Below, piece by piece: positions 25,705-36,699 of a stretch of 64,000 nt of DNA. Made by a program: the position numbers and the translations under genes. Source of the stretch: Copromyces sp. CBS 386.78 (lineage: Eukaryota > Ascomycota > Sordariomycetes > Sordariales > Sordariaceae); assembly GCA_030685235.1 (NCBI GenBank), contig MU839209.1, positions 61,966-125,965 of the forward strand, given 5' to 3'. The notes beneath the pieces were generated by a model, which was not told the DNA's origin, did no database searches, and saw nothing but the letters and a program-made list of their open reading frames with translations. Each line of letters begins with the position of its first letter. Within the stretch, counting starts at the first letter, position 1.

Positions 25705-28671
25705 ATGGCGTACCCCGTCTTGCCTAGCCCCGACAACTTCCTCGCTGTTGCTCTCGTCATCAACCGTTCTCGGGACGGCCCGCGATTTGTTTTCCACTAT
25801 CCTCCCCACGTCTTGCCACCACAGGCTACGGCAGCCGCAAGAGATGGCGATGATCTGGATGATCTGGACGAAGAAGACGAGGCCCTTCTGCATCGAGTTT
25901 CCCATGCCGTCGGTATCGATGCCAGCTCTTCGTCCCCGTTAAAGGAGTCCGAGCTGTCACAGTGGAATCACGACGACCATCTCTTCACCGAGAGCGGCAC
26001 TCAAATCGTTCCTTGGGAGCACGTTGCTGGCTTTCCAACCAAGGATCTGGAAAACATCTTGACTCCGGCCAGGGCCTATCACAAACGCTTGTTCCAGGTT
26101 TCCTTGGATCCTCTCTACTGCGTTTCGTATCCCATATACGTGCCGGAGAACGGGGTCTGGCGGAAGAAGAGCAAGAAGCAGCAAAAGCAGCGAGACCGTG
26201 ATGACCCCGGCCCGACAGATACGGACGGTCCCGCGAAGACCAGTGACAAAGGCCCCTCGGATGTAGACCAGCCTGCTGTCAAACCAACCGAAGAGGCCGA
26301 AGACAAGAAGAGTTCCATGACCATGTTCAACCTTGTCTTCATCTTGAACCCCAAGAGGCATGAGGTTGCTGACCTTGTCGACATACTCTACACGCATATC
26401 ATCAAGAAAGTCAACAAGGCATATAAGTACTGCCAACAGAGGAGTGATTTCATATGGAAAGAATCTAAGAAGATTCTAGCCTTGAAGGACAAGGGTCGGG
26501 AAGACAGTGAGTGCCTCCGTCAGCTCCATCGCTGGACTCTGCTAATACGCCTTGCTTGTGAACCAGAGAGAAAGATGAGCCAGTTGTGGGAAGAGATCCT
26601 ATCAAACTCCTCACTGGCAGCGTCTATGCAGGACATATACGACGCCATATCACGGAACAGAATTGCTGCCATCCAGCTCGAGACCATTGAGGGTGTGGTC
26701 ACTCACTCCGTGCAGATTCCTGTGCCATTTCATGTGCCCGATCTGCACCAGGACGGCCAAGGGGAGGAACAGCTTGGTCTGTGGTTGACGACAGCAAACT
26801 CGCTGCAAGCCGACGAGAGCGTGGAGGAGCCCGAATATCTGGACAAGACGTTTGCGCTCCTCCTGATGGCAGAAGAGAAAAAGGTCATCAACGAACTGCT
26901 GGGGCCCGAATCTGACCCTACCACACAGGCCATGATCGAGTTTGTACGCCGGTGCAAGCCCAATCTGTCCTTCCACCAAGTGCAACAACAGGCAAGCAGT
27001 ATCCTGTCGCCTACTCAGGTGCGGAGGTTCGCCCAGCATTTCATCTTCTGGCGACGAGCCATCGCTATCCCGCCTCTGCACGGCCGCGACATGTACATCG
27101 TGAGCCCCAACTGCGACCTGCGCAGACTCCCTCAAGCAGCTGCCCAGTGGGCGAGACAGTTCCCACTTTCACCACCGCTGCCCAACTTCTTGGCCGAGCT
27201 GAGCGTTGCACCGCGGCCATATAAACTGCACTGTCCGAGTAAGGCTCACCGGCCTCTTTATATGGCTATGCTGGCGTGGTTGATGCGTGGCGGATGGGTC
27301 ACCCAGCTCTGCACCTTCGCTTACGTTGTAGTCTGGCCGGAGATCATATACGAGGTTGAATATGAACTAGAGGCAGAGGAGATTGCGCGTGAGAAGGCGA
27401 AAGCACAGAATAGGGGCCGGGAGGAGGATCAAGGCCACAAACACGATGACATGCTGTCTCCAACAACGGCGGACAACAGTGCTGATATGGGAGGGCCTGG
27501 TAACAACGTGTTGGCAGCGGCACTCAGCGAGGGTCCCCTAGCAGGTTTCGCCGGATCTGGGTTCCTTTCTCTCACGGCCGATTCAACATCGGTCTCGGAC
27601 CTCGATTCCTCGGCCGCAACTCTCCGTGACCTCTCGGTCTCGCACTCACCCACTCTTTCCCGCACCCAACCAGCTTCTACCCCCATCAACGAGTTCCTCC
27701 CCACTCTAACCTCGCCCATGTCCACCACCTCGCTCTCGACCCTCATCCTCGGAACCAGCGATCACATGACCAATAACCCTTACAAGGAAAACAACCACAA
27801 CAACAACGACCGTTCCTCCTCCCCCACCGCCTCCTACACCTCCAGCAACACGCTCAACCCACCCCGCCCCACCCTCCAGCTCACCCGCACCATATCCGAA
27901 GACACCAACGCCTCAACCGGCACTTCCTCCACGTACCACCAGCCCACGCCCGCCGAGCAGGCCGCAGAAAAAGCCCGACTGGAGCGCATAGCCGACAAAG
28001 CGGCGCGCGAGCTTGCGGAGCGGGCCATGGCGCATGCTAGAAAGGCTGTGCCGCAGGCGACGAGACACCCGAGCGTGAACCATGCTAAGCACCTGCTGGC
28101 TATGAGCCCGCATATCATCCTGGATGCGAAAAAGGCCACGGGGAAGGAGAGCTTGTATTTGAGTGCTATTGAGAGGAGGTTGAGGGGGCGGAGTGGTGAG
28201 ATGGCGGCGGCGGCGGCGGCTGCTGCTGCTGCTGCGTCTGAGGCTGGTGCAGCGGATGCCGCTGGCGCTGGTGCAGAGGGAATGGGAGCGGGACCGGAGG
28301 AGTCTTCTGGTGCCGCTAACGTTAACAGCAACAATCTCAATGGCTCCAGCGGTGCAAACACCGCGACAGGCAATGATTCCACAACCATCCCATCCGCTTC
28401 TACCAATTCCATTACCACCGCCGGCGCTACAACAACCAGCAGACCCGGAGGATTGGCAGGAGCACGTACCGTCTCCGGATCAGCTACCGCTCAACGAGGA
28501 AGCAAGGACTGGGACGAGCGGGTAGCCAACACGTGGCCTCAGTTCTGGAAGTACTTTAACGGGCGGTCAGCGCTGGAGCGGATTGCGTTGCAGGAGGATA
28601 TGAAGCGGAAGGAGGCGTGGTCGTTGTTGACGGCTATGAGCGAGTATTTGTTTTGTACTAGACACTGGTGA
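25705..28671 (+). CDS. NPR3: NPR3, nitrogen permease regulator 3 (GATOR1/SEACIT subunit), in-frame intron
   Basis: Proposed exons 25705-26506 and 26567-28671, 968 residues. Npr3 works with Npr2 and Iml1 as the SEACIT/GATOR1 complex at the vacuole, repressing TORC1 when amino acids are scarce. Start chosen at MAYPVLPSPDNFLAVAL, the family opening (longin-like N-terminus with FVFHYPP); the frame is open 26 codons upstream without conservation. The 60-nt insert 26507-26566 (GTGAGT ... CTAATAC ... CCAG) keeps the frame and has no stop. Removing it joins GREDK to RKMS, the family-like sequence, so I treat it as an intron. The middle is long, S/T-rich and low-complexity, including an alanine run near 28.2 kb. 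The C-terminus (WPQFWKYFNG ... LTAMSEYLFC) is the conserved Npr3 winged-helix-like end. Confidence 0.9.
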   Translation: MAYPVLPSPDNFLAVALVINRSRDGPRFVFHYPPHVLPPQATAAARDGDDLDDLDEEDEALLHRVSHAVGIDASSSSPLKESELSQWNHDDHLFTESGTQIVPWEHVAGFPTKDLENILTPARAYHKRLFQVSLDPLYCVSYPIYVPENGVWRKKSKKQQKQRDRDDPGPTDTDGPAKTSDKGPSDVDQPAVKPTEEAEDKKSSMTMFNLVFILNPKRHEVADLVDILYTHIIKKVNKAYKYCQQRSDFIWKESKKILALKDKGREDSECLRQLHRWTLLIRLACEPERKMSQLWEEILSNSSLAASMQDIYDAISRNRIAAIQLETIEGVVTHSVQIPVPFHVPDLHQDGQGEEQLGLWLTTANSLQADESVEEPEYLDKTFALLLMAEEKKVINELLGPESDPTTQAMIEFVRRCKPNLSFHQVQQQASSILSPTQVRRFAQHFIFWRRAIAIPPLHGRDMYIVSPNCDLRRLPQAAAQWARQFPLSPPLPNFLAELSVAPRPYKLHCPSKAHRPLYMAMLAWLMRGGWVTQLCTFAYVVVWPEIIYEVEYELEAEEIAREKAKAQNRGREEDQGHKHDDMLSPTTADNSADMGGPGNNVLAAALSEGPLAGFAGSGFLSLTADSTSVSDLDSSAATLRDLSVSHSPTLSRTQPASTPINEFLPTLTSPMSTTSLSTLILGTSDHMTNNPYKENNHNNNDRSSSPTASYTSSNTLNPPRPTLQLTRTISEDTNASTGTSSTYHQPTPAEQAAEKARLERIADKAARELAERAMAHARKAVPQATRHPSVNHAKHLLAMSPHIILDAKKATGKESLYLSAIERRLRGRSGEMAAAAAAAAAAASEAGAADAAGAGAEGMGAGPEESSGAANVNSNNLNGSSGANTATGNDSTTIPSASTNSITTAGATTTSRPGGLAGARTVSGSATAQRGSKDWDERVANTWPQFWKYFNGRSALERIALQEDMKRKEAWSLLTAMSEYLFCTRHW

Positions 28672-29720
28672 GAAGATCGACAGGGAAGACTGTGTATAAA
28701 CTTGCATTGGTATGCCGGTAAATGAGTATGGTTGGTTGCGGGTACTTGGGATGAACAAAGTATTTCTCGTCGGAAGATGAAATCTCTCGCGAGTACAGGC
28801 CCATAACCAACAGTGTTGTTTGTGAGATGGAAGGGGCGCCGGTCGACCTTCACCCGCCACGGCCCATCCGTATCCACTCAGGAAACCTTCCCTTGTGATG
28901 CACCAGCAGGACGGTTGGCAATGGGTCCTTAGACGCGCTGCCCGGCAGCCCTGGATATGCAATGCTCGGCTTTGTCAGAATTGGAGGCATATTGATCGGC
29001 ATAACAGGGAGTCACGAAGCTTGGACCGTAATCGGAGGCAACAATTTAGGTAGATAGAGTGGTGATTGTCATGATTGTGTTAAAGTAGAAACGTTGAGAA
29101 ACAAACTTAACGCCTCCTTGATGCTACCGCGATGAAATCCCCAAACCTCCCGAGGTATAATCGTCATAAGCAGGAGAAAGCCACAGGTAGTACGCCATAG
29201 TGACCGGCACCAAAAAAACATGACACCGAAGAGACCGGACCAACAAGATAACGTTTAAGAACGATACTTCAATGAGATCACTCGCCATCCCTCTGCGCTA
29301 TCGCGTATGAACCATACTAGGTGATTGGGGCCATATGCCTTCAGTGTACACACGATACTCCGTCCGACGAAAAGAAAACACTCGAAAAAAGAATAGAAGC
29401 GGAAACCCGAAACAGAAAAACAAGACCCAGTCTGTACGCCCATGTGCCAAACCACATTCGTGCTCAATCCCTGAACGACCAGTGAAATGCTAAGTACCTA
29501 GACCCCGTTCCCCATGTGCCGCTGCGATGAAAATGCAAATCAGGGATGTGAAAGCCTGTCAAGTGATGATCATGGCCGAGATAAAAAATGATATATCCAT
29601 AAGCTTCCAAGAGATGGTAAAGAGATGAGAAAGCCCCCCTGCGTTCGTGAAAAACGAAAAAAAAAAAGATAACCGAAAATCCACACCAGCATCGCGATCA
29701 AACAAATCTGATTTCTACGA
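28672..29720. other. convergent intergenic region NPR3 / bHLH gene
   Basis: 1.05 kb between converging genes, expected to contain both 3' UTRs. A-rich runs occur near 29.65 kb, adjacent to the bHLH stop. No gene-like frame or structured RNA was recognised. Confidence 0.5.
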
Positions 29721-31322
29721 TCATTGAGTCAAGTCCATTCCATACTCGTCCTCCTCTTTGAACTCCATGTCAGCACCATCATCCTCATAATCAAGGAAGT
29801 CGCCGGCGTCGAGGCCATCGTTGAACTTTCCGTCGGCGCCACCGTGGGCGGGACTGGTGGAAAGGTGTTCGCCATTGACACCATTGGTGTTCAAGGGCTC
29901 ACCCTTGTAGTCCGTATGATGGGGAACGCGAAGGCCAGTGCCGGCCGTTCGAGAGTACGAGAATCCCCGGGATTTCCCGCTGCCGTCCTCTCCTCTGGCG
30001 ATAGCCTCCATGAGCTCCGTCTGCATCCGCTTCTCATCATCGGTGATCTCAAAGGGTACCGTACCCCCACGCTCCAACAAGGCATTGATGAGCTCTTCTT
30101 GTTGTTGAATCTTGAGGTAGGCCATCCACATGAGATCCCGGGTCCAGCTCACCGCACCATTCAAAATGTCGCCCTTGTTGGGGCCCTTGTCCTTCTCCTC
30201 GATCGGCAGGCCTGTTGTGATGTTTCCAGCCGTGCTGCCAGCAGCTCGTCTTGCTCCAGGTCCAGCTAGGGCTGATGTGGCTTGAGAAGGACTTGAGATG
30301 CCCGCAAGCGTGGGTGAAAGGGGCGTTCCATTCTGAATCGCCTTGCGAATTTTCTCATCCTCCAGACGATGGGCAGGAACCAACTTGCTAAGGTCTTGAA
30401 TGCGTTCGTTGATATTGTCACGTCTTCGTCTTTCAACGAGGTTGTGTGACTCGCGCCTCCTCTTCCGTTTTGCTTCTTGTGTCGACACAGATGAGGTCGT
30501 GGTGCCAAGCTTGGCGGGCATGGATGTGCCGCCTTTCAACAGAATGTCATTGATTTGCGCATGGGGCCCATGGAGGCCCGCCTGAAGGGGTGATGAGAAA
30601 CCAGACCCAGGAAACGAGGACAGGCTCTGTGGGGTTTGCATCCACTGCGCGGAATGGGACTTCTCATGGTGGGGGCCTGATGTCCTGATGGGCTGAGGGC
30701 CAAATGATCCCGAGTTTACCGAAAGTCCTGCCATGTCTATCGCCTTGGGTGTAAGTGGGCTGCGTGTGGTAGACGACTTGCGCTGCATGGTTTGCGGTAT
30801 TCTGGTACGTGCTTTCGCGCTCAAGAAGTTCGGGTCAGTCCCGTCGCTGTTCATGTCATTGTTCGCTAATGGTGACCCGGCGTATGACATGGGCGACTGA
30901 AGCGATGTGCCGAAGGATTGAGGGTGCTGAATTTGGCGGAAATGGGAAAAGTTGTGGACAAATGGCGAGGCTATCGGATCGCCGTCGGGTGTGCTCGAGT
31001 AGCCATTTGTGTGGGCTTGACTGATGGGCAAGCTTTGATGATAAGAGTCCGGGAAGTTCATGCCATGAACATCGTTCATTCCGCCGAAGTCCTGCCCATG
31101 ACCCTGCATTCCGACATGAGGGTCACTGGGACTGTTTAAACCGTCCAGAAGCTCGTCGTCTCCGAACAGAGCTGAGCCGCTGGAGTACCCGCTGGATGGG
31201 TTGTTGGTGTGGTTAAGGTAGTTGTTTTGGAACGAGCCATGAAAGTTGCCTCCCATAGCCAGGTCGTTCGGGTCGATGCCTCCTCCGCTATGCCCGCCCA
31301 TTGGGAATCCGTGCTGTGCCAT
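29721..31322 (-). CDS. large bHLH transcription factor with an unusually long HLH loop
   Basis: 533 residues from the ATG at 31322 (MAQHGFPMGG). The N-terminal half is rich in G, N, S, Q and P and likely disordered. A basic region, RRRESHNLVERRRRDNINER, lies around residues 285-305 and helix 1 continues to SKLVP. His, Glu and Arg sit at the H-x3-E-x3-R positions that contact E-boxes, with a further Arg fitting CACGTG-type binding. The loop is about 70-80 residues, rich in A, G, S and P. Helix 2 starts near NKGDILNGAVSW and runs into a leucine/glutamine-rich coiled coil. The C-terminus is acidic, a possible activation region. It resembles fungal USF/MITF- or Rtg3-like factors; I cannot name the orthologue. 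A frame extension to 31472 through a 69-nt in-frame intron is an alternative N-terminus. Confidence 0.88.
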   Translation of the reverse strand: MAQHGFPMGGHSGGGIDPNDLAMGGNFHGSFQNNYLNHTNNPSSGYSSGSALFGDDELLDGLNSPSDPHVGMQGHGQDFGGMNDVHGMNFPDSYHQSLPISQAHTNGYSSTPDGDPIASPFVHNFSHFRQIQHPQSFGTSLQSPMSYAGSPLANNDMNSDGTDPNFLSAKARTRIPQTMQRKSSTTRSPLTPKAIDMAGLSVNSGSFGPQPIRTSGPHHEKSHSAQWMQTPQSLSSFPGSGFSSPLQAGLHGPHAQINDILLKGGTSMPAKLGTTTSSVSTQEAKRKRRRESHNLVERRRRDNINERIQDLSKLVPAHRLEDEKIRKAIQNGTPLSPTLAGISSPSQATSALAGPGARRAAGSTAGNITTGLPIEEKDKGPNKGDILNGAVSWTRDLMWMAYLKIQQQEELINALLERGGTVPFEITDDEKRMQTELMEAIARGEDGSGKSRGFSYSRTAGTGLRVPHHTDYKGEPLNTNGVNGEHLSTSPAHGGADGKFNDGLDAGDFLDYEDDGADMEFKEEDEYGMDLTQ

Positions 31323-31363
31323 ATTGTGTGGCGTGTAGACGAGTTTTGTAAGTAACGCAGGCC

Positions 31364-31432
31364 CTAGAGTGCCAGAAGCGTCAGCAACATGCCCCAGCAT
31401 CGTGCCAAATATTGTACGTATGAAGTGCTTAC
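31364..31432 (-). other. probable intron in the 5' part of the large bHLH gene
   Basis: On the minus strand the segment runs from GTAAGC (31432) through a TGCTGACG branch-like site to CTCTAG (31364), 69 nt. It lies 41 nt upstream of the preferred ATG. It is a multiple of three with no stop in the bHLH frame, so the frame stays open to an upstream Met at 31472 whether it is spliced or retained. I place it in the 5' UTR; if the upstream Met is used, the protein gains 27 residues (spliced) or 50 (retained). Confidence 0.6.
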
Positions 31433-31472
31433 CTTGGCAATCAGCCAGCCATACAATAGAAATGGGAATCAA

Positions 31473-34400
31473 TCGAACAACAGCGAGGTCGAGTGTGACT
31501 CGGTGCGGTGCGGCGGTAGGGGTGGCGGGCTGGCTTAGAGCGATGCCGGAAGACGCCGGGAGAGAGCAAACTGCTCAGGCTGACGTGTCGCTAAGTCGCG
31601 GTGGTCTGAGGACAAGATATTCGGTTGGAACTGGGGATCAGTGACGTCCAGTTCTTTCGGAAGCGCTGGCAAGGTTTGCGTGTAATTAAAGCCCGTATCG
31701 TCGAGGTTTGTCGAAGTCGGCGGTTGGTGAACGGTTTGCTGTGGGCGATTGTGGGTGGATGTCAGGTTGGGTGTGTAGCCGCCTAACTGCCTTTGGCAAT
31801 GTTCGGGCAAGTCTGCAACGGGTGCCCGTGAAGACAAGGGAGCCGAGTCGCCGAAGAGGACAACAAAGGCAATGCAATGCAATGAAAGAGGAAGAAAGGG
31901 GCAAGCGATTGTCAAAACGCAGCCTTCTTTTTGTCGGATCTTGTCTACGCTTCTGTCGTCGAATAGGAACGGAGAGCGAAAGCGACAAGGGGTGCGAAGT
32001 GGTTGCAGGTTGCAGTGGTTGCAGTGAGTGGTTCGCGGTTGAGATTCAAAGCTTCAGTTCAATCGGCCTTTTCTGTTGGGCAATGACTGGGATGAGTCAG
32101 CAGAACGTCCCGTTTAAATGCACGGCAGCACACCAGGACAGCGGCAGGTTGCTACCTCGTTGTGGGTGTTTTGAAGCAGGTGCGAGGCATCACAGCAGAC
32201 GGCAGACAGCGGAAGGGAGAAGCGAGGTGCAGGGAGGAGAATGAGTTAGGAGAGGAAGGAATCAACTCTTGGGTTAAAGTTGTGTGCGATGGTAACAATG
32301 GGCGAAAGCGCCGCCGTCTGCGAGAGGGGAAACTTTTGGGGTGGAAGGTGGGGACTAACGGAAAGGCGGTAAAGCGGAGGCACTGGATGTCCTATTACAG
32401 GTCGTGTAATGGGCCTATATAGTGTACTTGTATTGTACGTACAGCCACAAAGATGGAATGTACTCGTATATCGGTAATCGTAATCCGTCCTCTGCCGTAA
32501 TAGTGGTTTGCGCAACCCTAGCACTTCCAAGAGACCCGGGAGGCAACAAATGCTGACGCGAGGTGTAAGAAGAGGAGTGTGAGGGAGGGGGGTCGAGGGC
32601 GCTGCAGTGGTTGGAATTCGCAACCAGACGAGAATGTTTGGGCGTTGAGAATTCCGTCGGTTGGAGAGGCGCTGTAAAAATGGCTGTTCAAGTCTGTGCA
32701 CACACAGTGCCCCTGCTAGGTGGAAGGCGTTAGAAGGCCAAGGCCAAGCGCATCGACCTCAAAAGAGGAGCCTGTCCTATTCGAGCACAAATTTGTATGC
32801 GCTCCGAGCGGTAACTTGGCTGGCTGGCTGCCGGGCTGTATGAGCGGAATACAGCGCGGAAGCGGCGGCTGAGGCAGGCTGAGTTGCACGTACTTCTGCG
32901 TACGGTAGGGCGTGAGTCAACTTCCGACGATTACAGGATTGCCCAAGAATGATGTTTTTGGCTCGCTGTTCGAGAAGGCGAGTCAAGAGATGTATGCAGT
33001 TGGAGATCGTGATGACTTATAAAGAGGTGAAAACTGTCCAACCTCGAGCGCCCTGCAGGAGGATGGTCTTGAGCAGAGAAAGAGGCGGGGTACGGAGTGG
33101 GGAGGAGTAGGCAATGGGGGACGAGAAGAAAGATTTGAGATGTGATGAGAACGGGGGAAAATACCAGGGCCAAGAGCGCTTGGAGTAGAGGATATCCTCA
33201 GAATCGTGTGTGGATGCTCGATCCGTATTCCGCAATTCCTAATGCGCACCACAAAAGATGCTTGTTGCCTGTGTTTCGCCAAAGGGTGCTAAACTGTGCT
33301 GTGTTGGTATTATGAGGCGAGAGAGTTGTGGTAACTCTTCCGAATGTATACCTAAGAGATGCCGGCGTGTCGGCGATGAATGACTAACACGCAAAATGAT
33401 CCGCCGGACAAATAGGAGTTCGTGCTTGGGAGTAGCTATCTGGCTTGGTCTTTCCGACCGTCTTGTGTAGGGTTTGGGAGTGTCTTGTGGGTGGGTTGTA
33501 ATGAGATCTTCTCAAAGCGTGCGCCGTAACTGATCCATCAACCGTCAACCTCTGTGCAATGCCTTGGGGTACTTGCTTGAATCCGGATGCTGCCATCCCC
33601 AGTCTCGGACTTACACTACCGATCCGAAGTGGGTCCTGGTTAAGGTGATGCCCGGGCTGTCCGCGGGTCTCCAATCTCCTTTCACGGTTTGGACCCCGTC
33701 CTCTGTCGTCCGCTGTCGACCGCTTCCTCTCCGCCAGGTGACGGTTGCTGACAATTGTCTTGTTAATTAATCGGCCCTCAACGCTCACGACCGACTGTTG
33801 GTCGTTGAGGTTAACAAGGCTGGCCCCCAAGAATGATGACGGGTGTGAGTCCCTATAAAAGCTGACTGCCCAGCCCAGGTTCGATCACTGATTGGAGCAA
33901 TCCACGGAACCTTGTATAAGCGAGATAGTCTCCAGGCTGTTGAATATGGGGGCGTGGCCTTGTGTCCTGCCTTGTGAGTCCAGTGTGTTCTCTCAATCTG
34001 CCTGTGAATACTCCTTGAGATGCTCCAGATCCGAAATGCTCTTTGAGACTCCACGGCCTTCTTTTCCCGCATAAAAACTGTCCAAATGGATGCCGGTCCC
34101 GGTTGGTTAATTGCCCGATGTCTGATGTCTCTTGTTTCCTTGTGGTTGTGGAGGGCGTACAGGGGAGCACTGATGTTCGTCTGGCTGAATCTGGTTGAGG
34201 CTCGTGCAACTCGAGATATGGGAGAATGAAGGTGGCGTTTGAAGTAACTGGACAGTGACAAGGTGAGCGCTGCCTGGTAGTTAGAGATGGATGGCCAGTG
34301 TTTATGCAACCTCGCAACAAAAAGTCAAGTATTGCAGTAGAAGAGTAGTTCGGGTTACGGTGAAGGTTTACAAAAAGCCCATGATATCCAAGCGGCTCAT

Positions 34401-36699
34401 CATCATCTTATATACTGATACTGACCGAGGAAAGGGCAAAGATGTGTATACGAGGCCACCCACACATTCCAATACCGATGGCTTGTCAACAATGTCTTCT
34501 GACCTTATCGGTTAAAAAGGGTGGGCTGGTATCATGGCAGGAATCAAGATGCAAGCGATTCAACATTGCCCGGTTTTTCTGTGGATTTCCCTCGACGTCT
34601 TTTGGGGTGTTGATTTAGCTGATCGGAGGAGATGGGAGATTTTGTAAAGGCAAGATGGGCGAAGAGCATCCTGCCATGATGGAGGGCATCTGTCTATCAG
34701 CGTGACTGGGCGGGTGAGACACCAAGGCACACCAATCCGAAAACGTTGACCATGGCAACCTCACACCCAGTTCACGACCCATGCTCCCACGGTCTACATC
34801 TACTCCAGGCCCGGACTGTTTTATCCGATCCGAGTTATCAAGACTTGGGTGGTATCTAAACTTGAAAGATTAGAAACACAGAATCTCCTAGTGAATAATG
34901 CTGCGCTTAGAGCTACCATATACGAAGGTGTTTCGTGAGCTCAGCAATACACATGCCAATAAACCATCAATATGCCATGCACGTCGCCTCCTATCGAGTA
35001 TATTTCCGGCCGTAACCGCTAACTCCTCCAAGAAGATGCCCTCCTTCAGGCGGATACACGATAATTCCGAGGCAGAAAGGGCCACTCACCGAGAAACCCG
35101 ACTGACGTCCAGCAGGCGAGGAGCCGGCCGATGTAGGACTCTTGAACAGCAAGGGGAGGCTTAGGTAGTGACAGATCAAAGCCATCGCCATCTCCATCCC
35201 CATCGTCGTCTTATCGCGCCAAGTGTCATCTGAGACGTTAAGCCCTCGTCGCTATCAGGATCAGAGCCTGCTTTCCAGTTCCCACAGTAAGACTGCGCTA
35301 GGCAAGCGAGGCGTGGTGGTGAAGTTGTACTGTGGTCTCCGAGATCTGACGTTGGCTCATGGACCCCGCACCCTTTCGAAGATCAAGGAGACGCCCATGC
35401 AATTCATATGAATTCCATGCTTCGCTATGCCGTATGTCGAGCACGATTGATTGCCGCAACTCACATCGGAAGTCATGTCGACTGAAGGCTGTCTCTCTGG
35501 AGCAAGTTGTGCAACATTCTCGACATTGGTTGCGCCTGTAGGACTGCTTCCCCTCATGGCGATGGCGGAGGACTGCCCCTCCAAACGAAGGGGTTCAACT
35601 TTTGGAGAGATGCTACACTAAGAGGAGTGGATGCCTTCCCATGTCGCTTTGGATGCCACCCTACGAGCTGGGTCCGTGATCAGCTTGTGGATCAAGGATG
35701 GTGTGGGCTGACCAATCAGATGACAGATGTCAACTAGTGGTTGCGTCCGATCAGGCCGTTGCATGCGCATTCAGTCCCACCTCACTGCCGCCGCTAGCTG
35801 GCGGAGAGCTGGCCAACTTGGCTAGAGCCAGCAAGCTTCAACTCCGGGCATTATTGTGTAGGGCATCAACCTAACCTGTCACCATTGCGACACGCCCCAA
35901 CACGCGCATTTGAGCTGTCCCATCCATCACCTACCTTATACTATCCAGACTCTCCTATTACTTGCACCTTCACACAACCGTGCACCCTACCGCTATTGCA
36001 CCAAGTAGTCGGCCACCTAGCCAGCCATCCAAGATACCCGAGTTGCCGACAGCGTGTGCCAGGCATCCCTAGCGACACTGTCGAACACGCACACCGCGTC
36101 GGAAGGCGGCGACTGGAAACACGGAACTCTCCCCCAGACGACCCCCCAAGCGTTTCCAGCATCTGGGAGACAAGGGCTTGAAGCAGATCGCCAAAACCTG
36201 CTATTTTTGCAGCCGATAGCCTCCAGAGCTGCCGCGAGCTTGACTGCGGTATCATCTGAACACCAAACGTGGGTCTTATTCTTGTCAACCTCCGGCCGCC
36301 TGGTGGTCGCCTGATTGCCTCTTCCCTGATATCAAACATCAAGACTAACTCTCCCTCCTCGGATACAGCCTGTGGTCGCTTCTGTCAGTCGCCCTACCCG
36401 CTGCGAGCGTATCTCACCTTATCGCACCACCCTCTCCGGCACCGTTATCCAATAGCACCGCTTGCTCGACCATCTACACACCCCTTTTTCATCCAATCTA
36501 TCACAAGTCAGCTCCGGCCTTGTTTGTCAGTAACCGTTCTCGTAAAGACGGTCACTGGACACTATCTTCACATCGGTTTATAGCACTGGCCAACTTGCGG
36601 TCCTGGACGAAACGAGACCGGATCTCTCGCATCTCACAGAGGCTCCACCCCCACGACCTCATACTACCGACACCCTAGACATCCCCTCTCCTGGGCATT
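31473..36699. other. long gene-poor region upstream of the bHLH gene and SFT2
   Basis: 5.2 kb of normal composition between two divergent genes. Open frames are short, overlap on both strands and show no domain. The last ~0.8 kb before SFT2 (from about 35.88 kb) is C/T-rich, as in long fungal 5' leaders. The left part probably holds a long leader and promoter for the transcription factor. Small intron-split genes or non-coding RNAs could be hidden, but I found none I can support. Confidence 0.4.
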
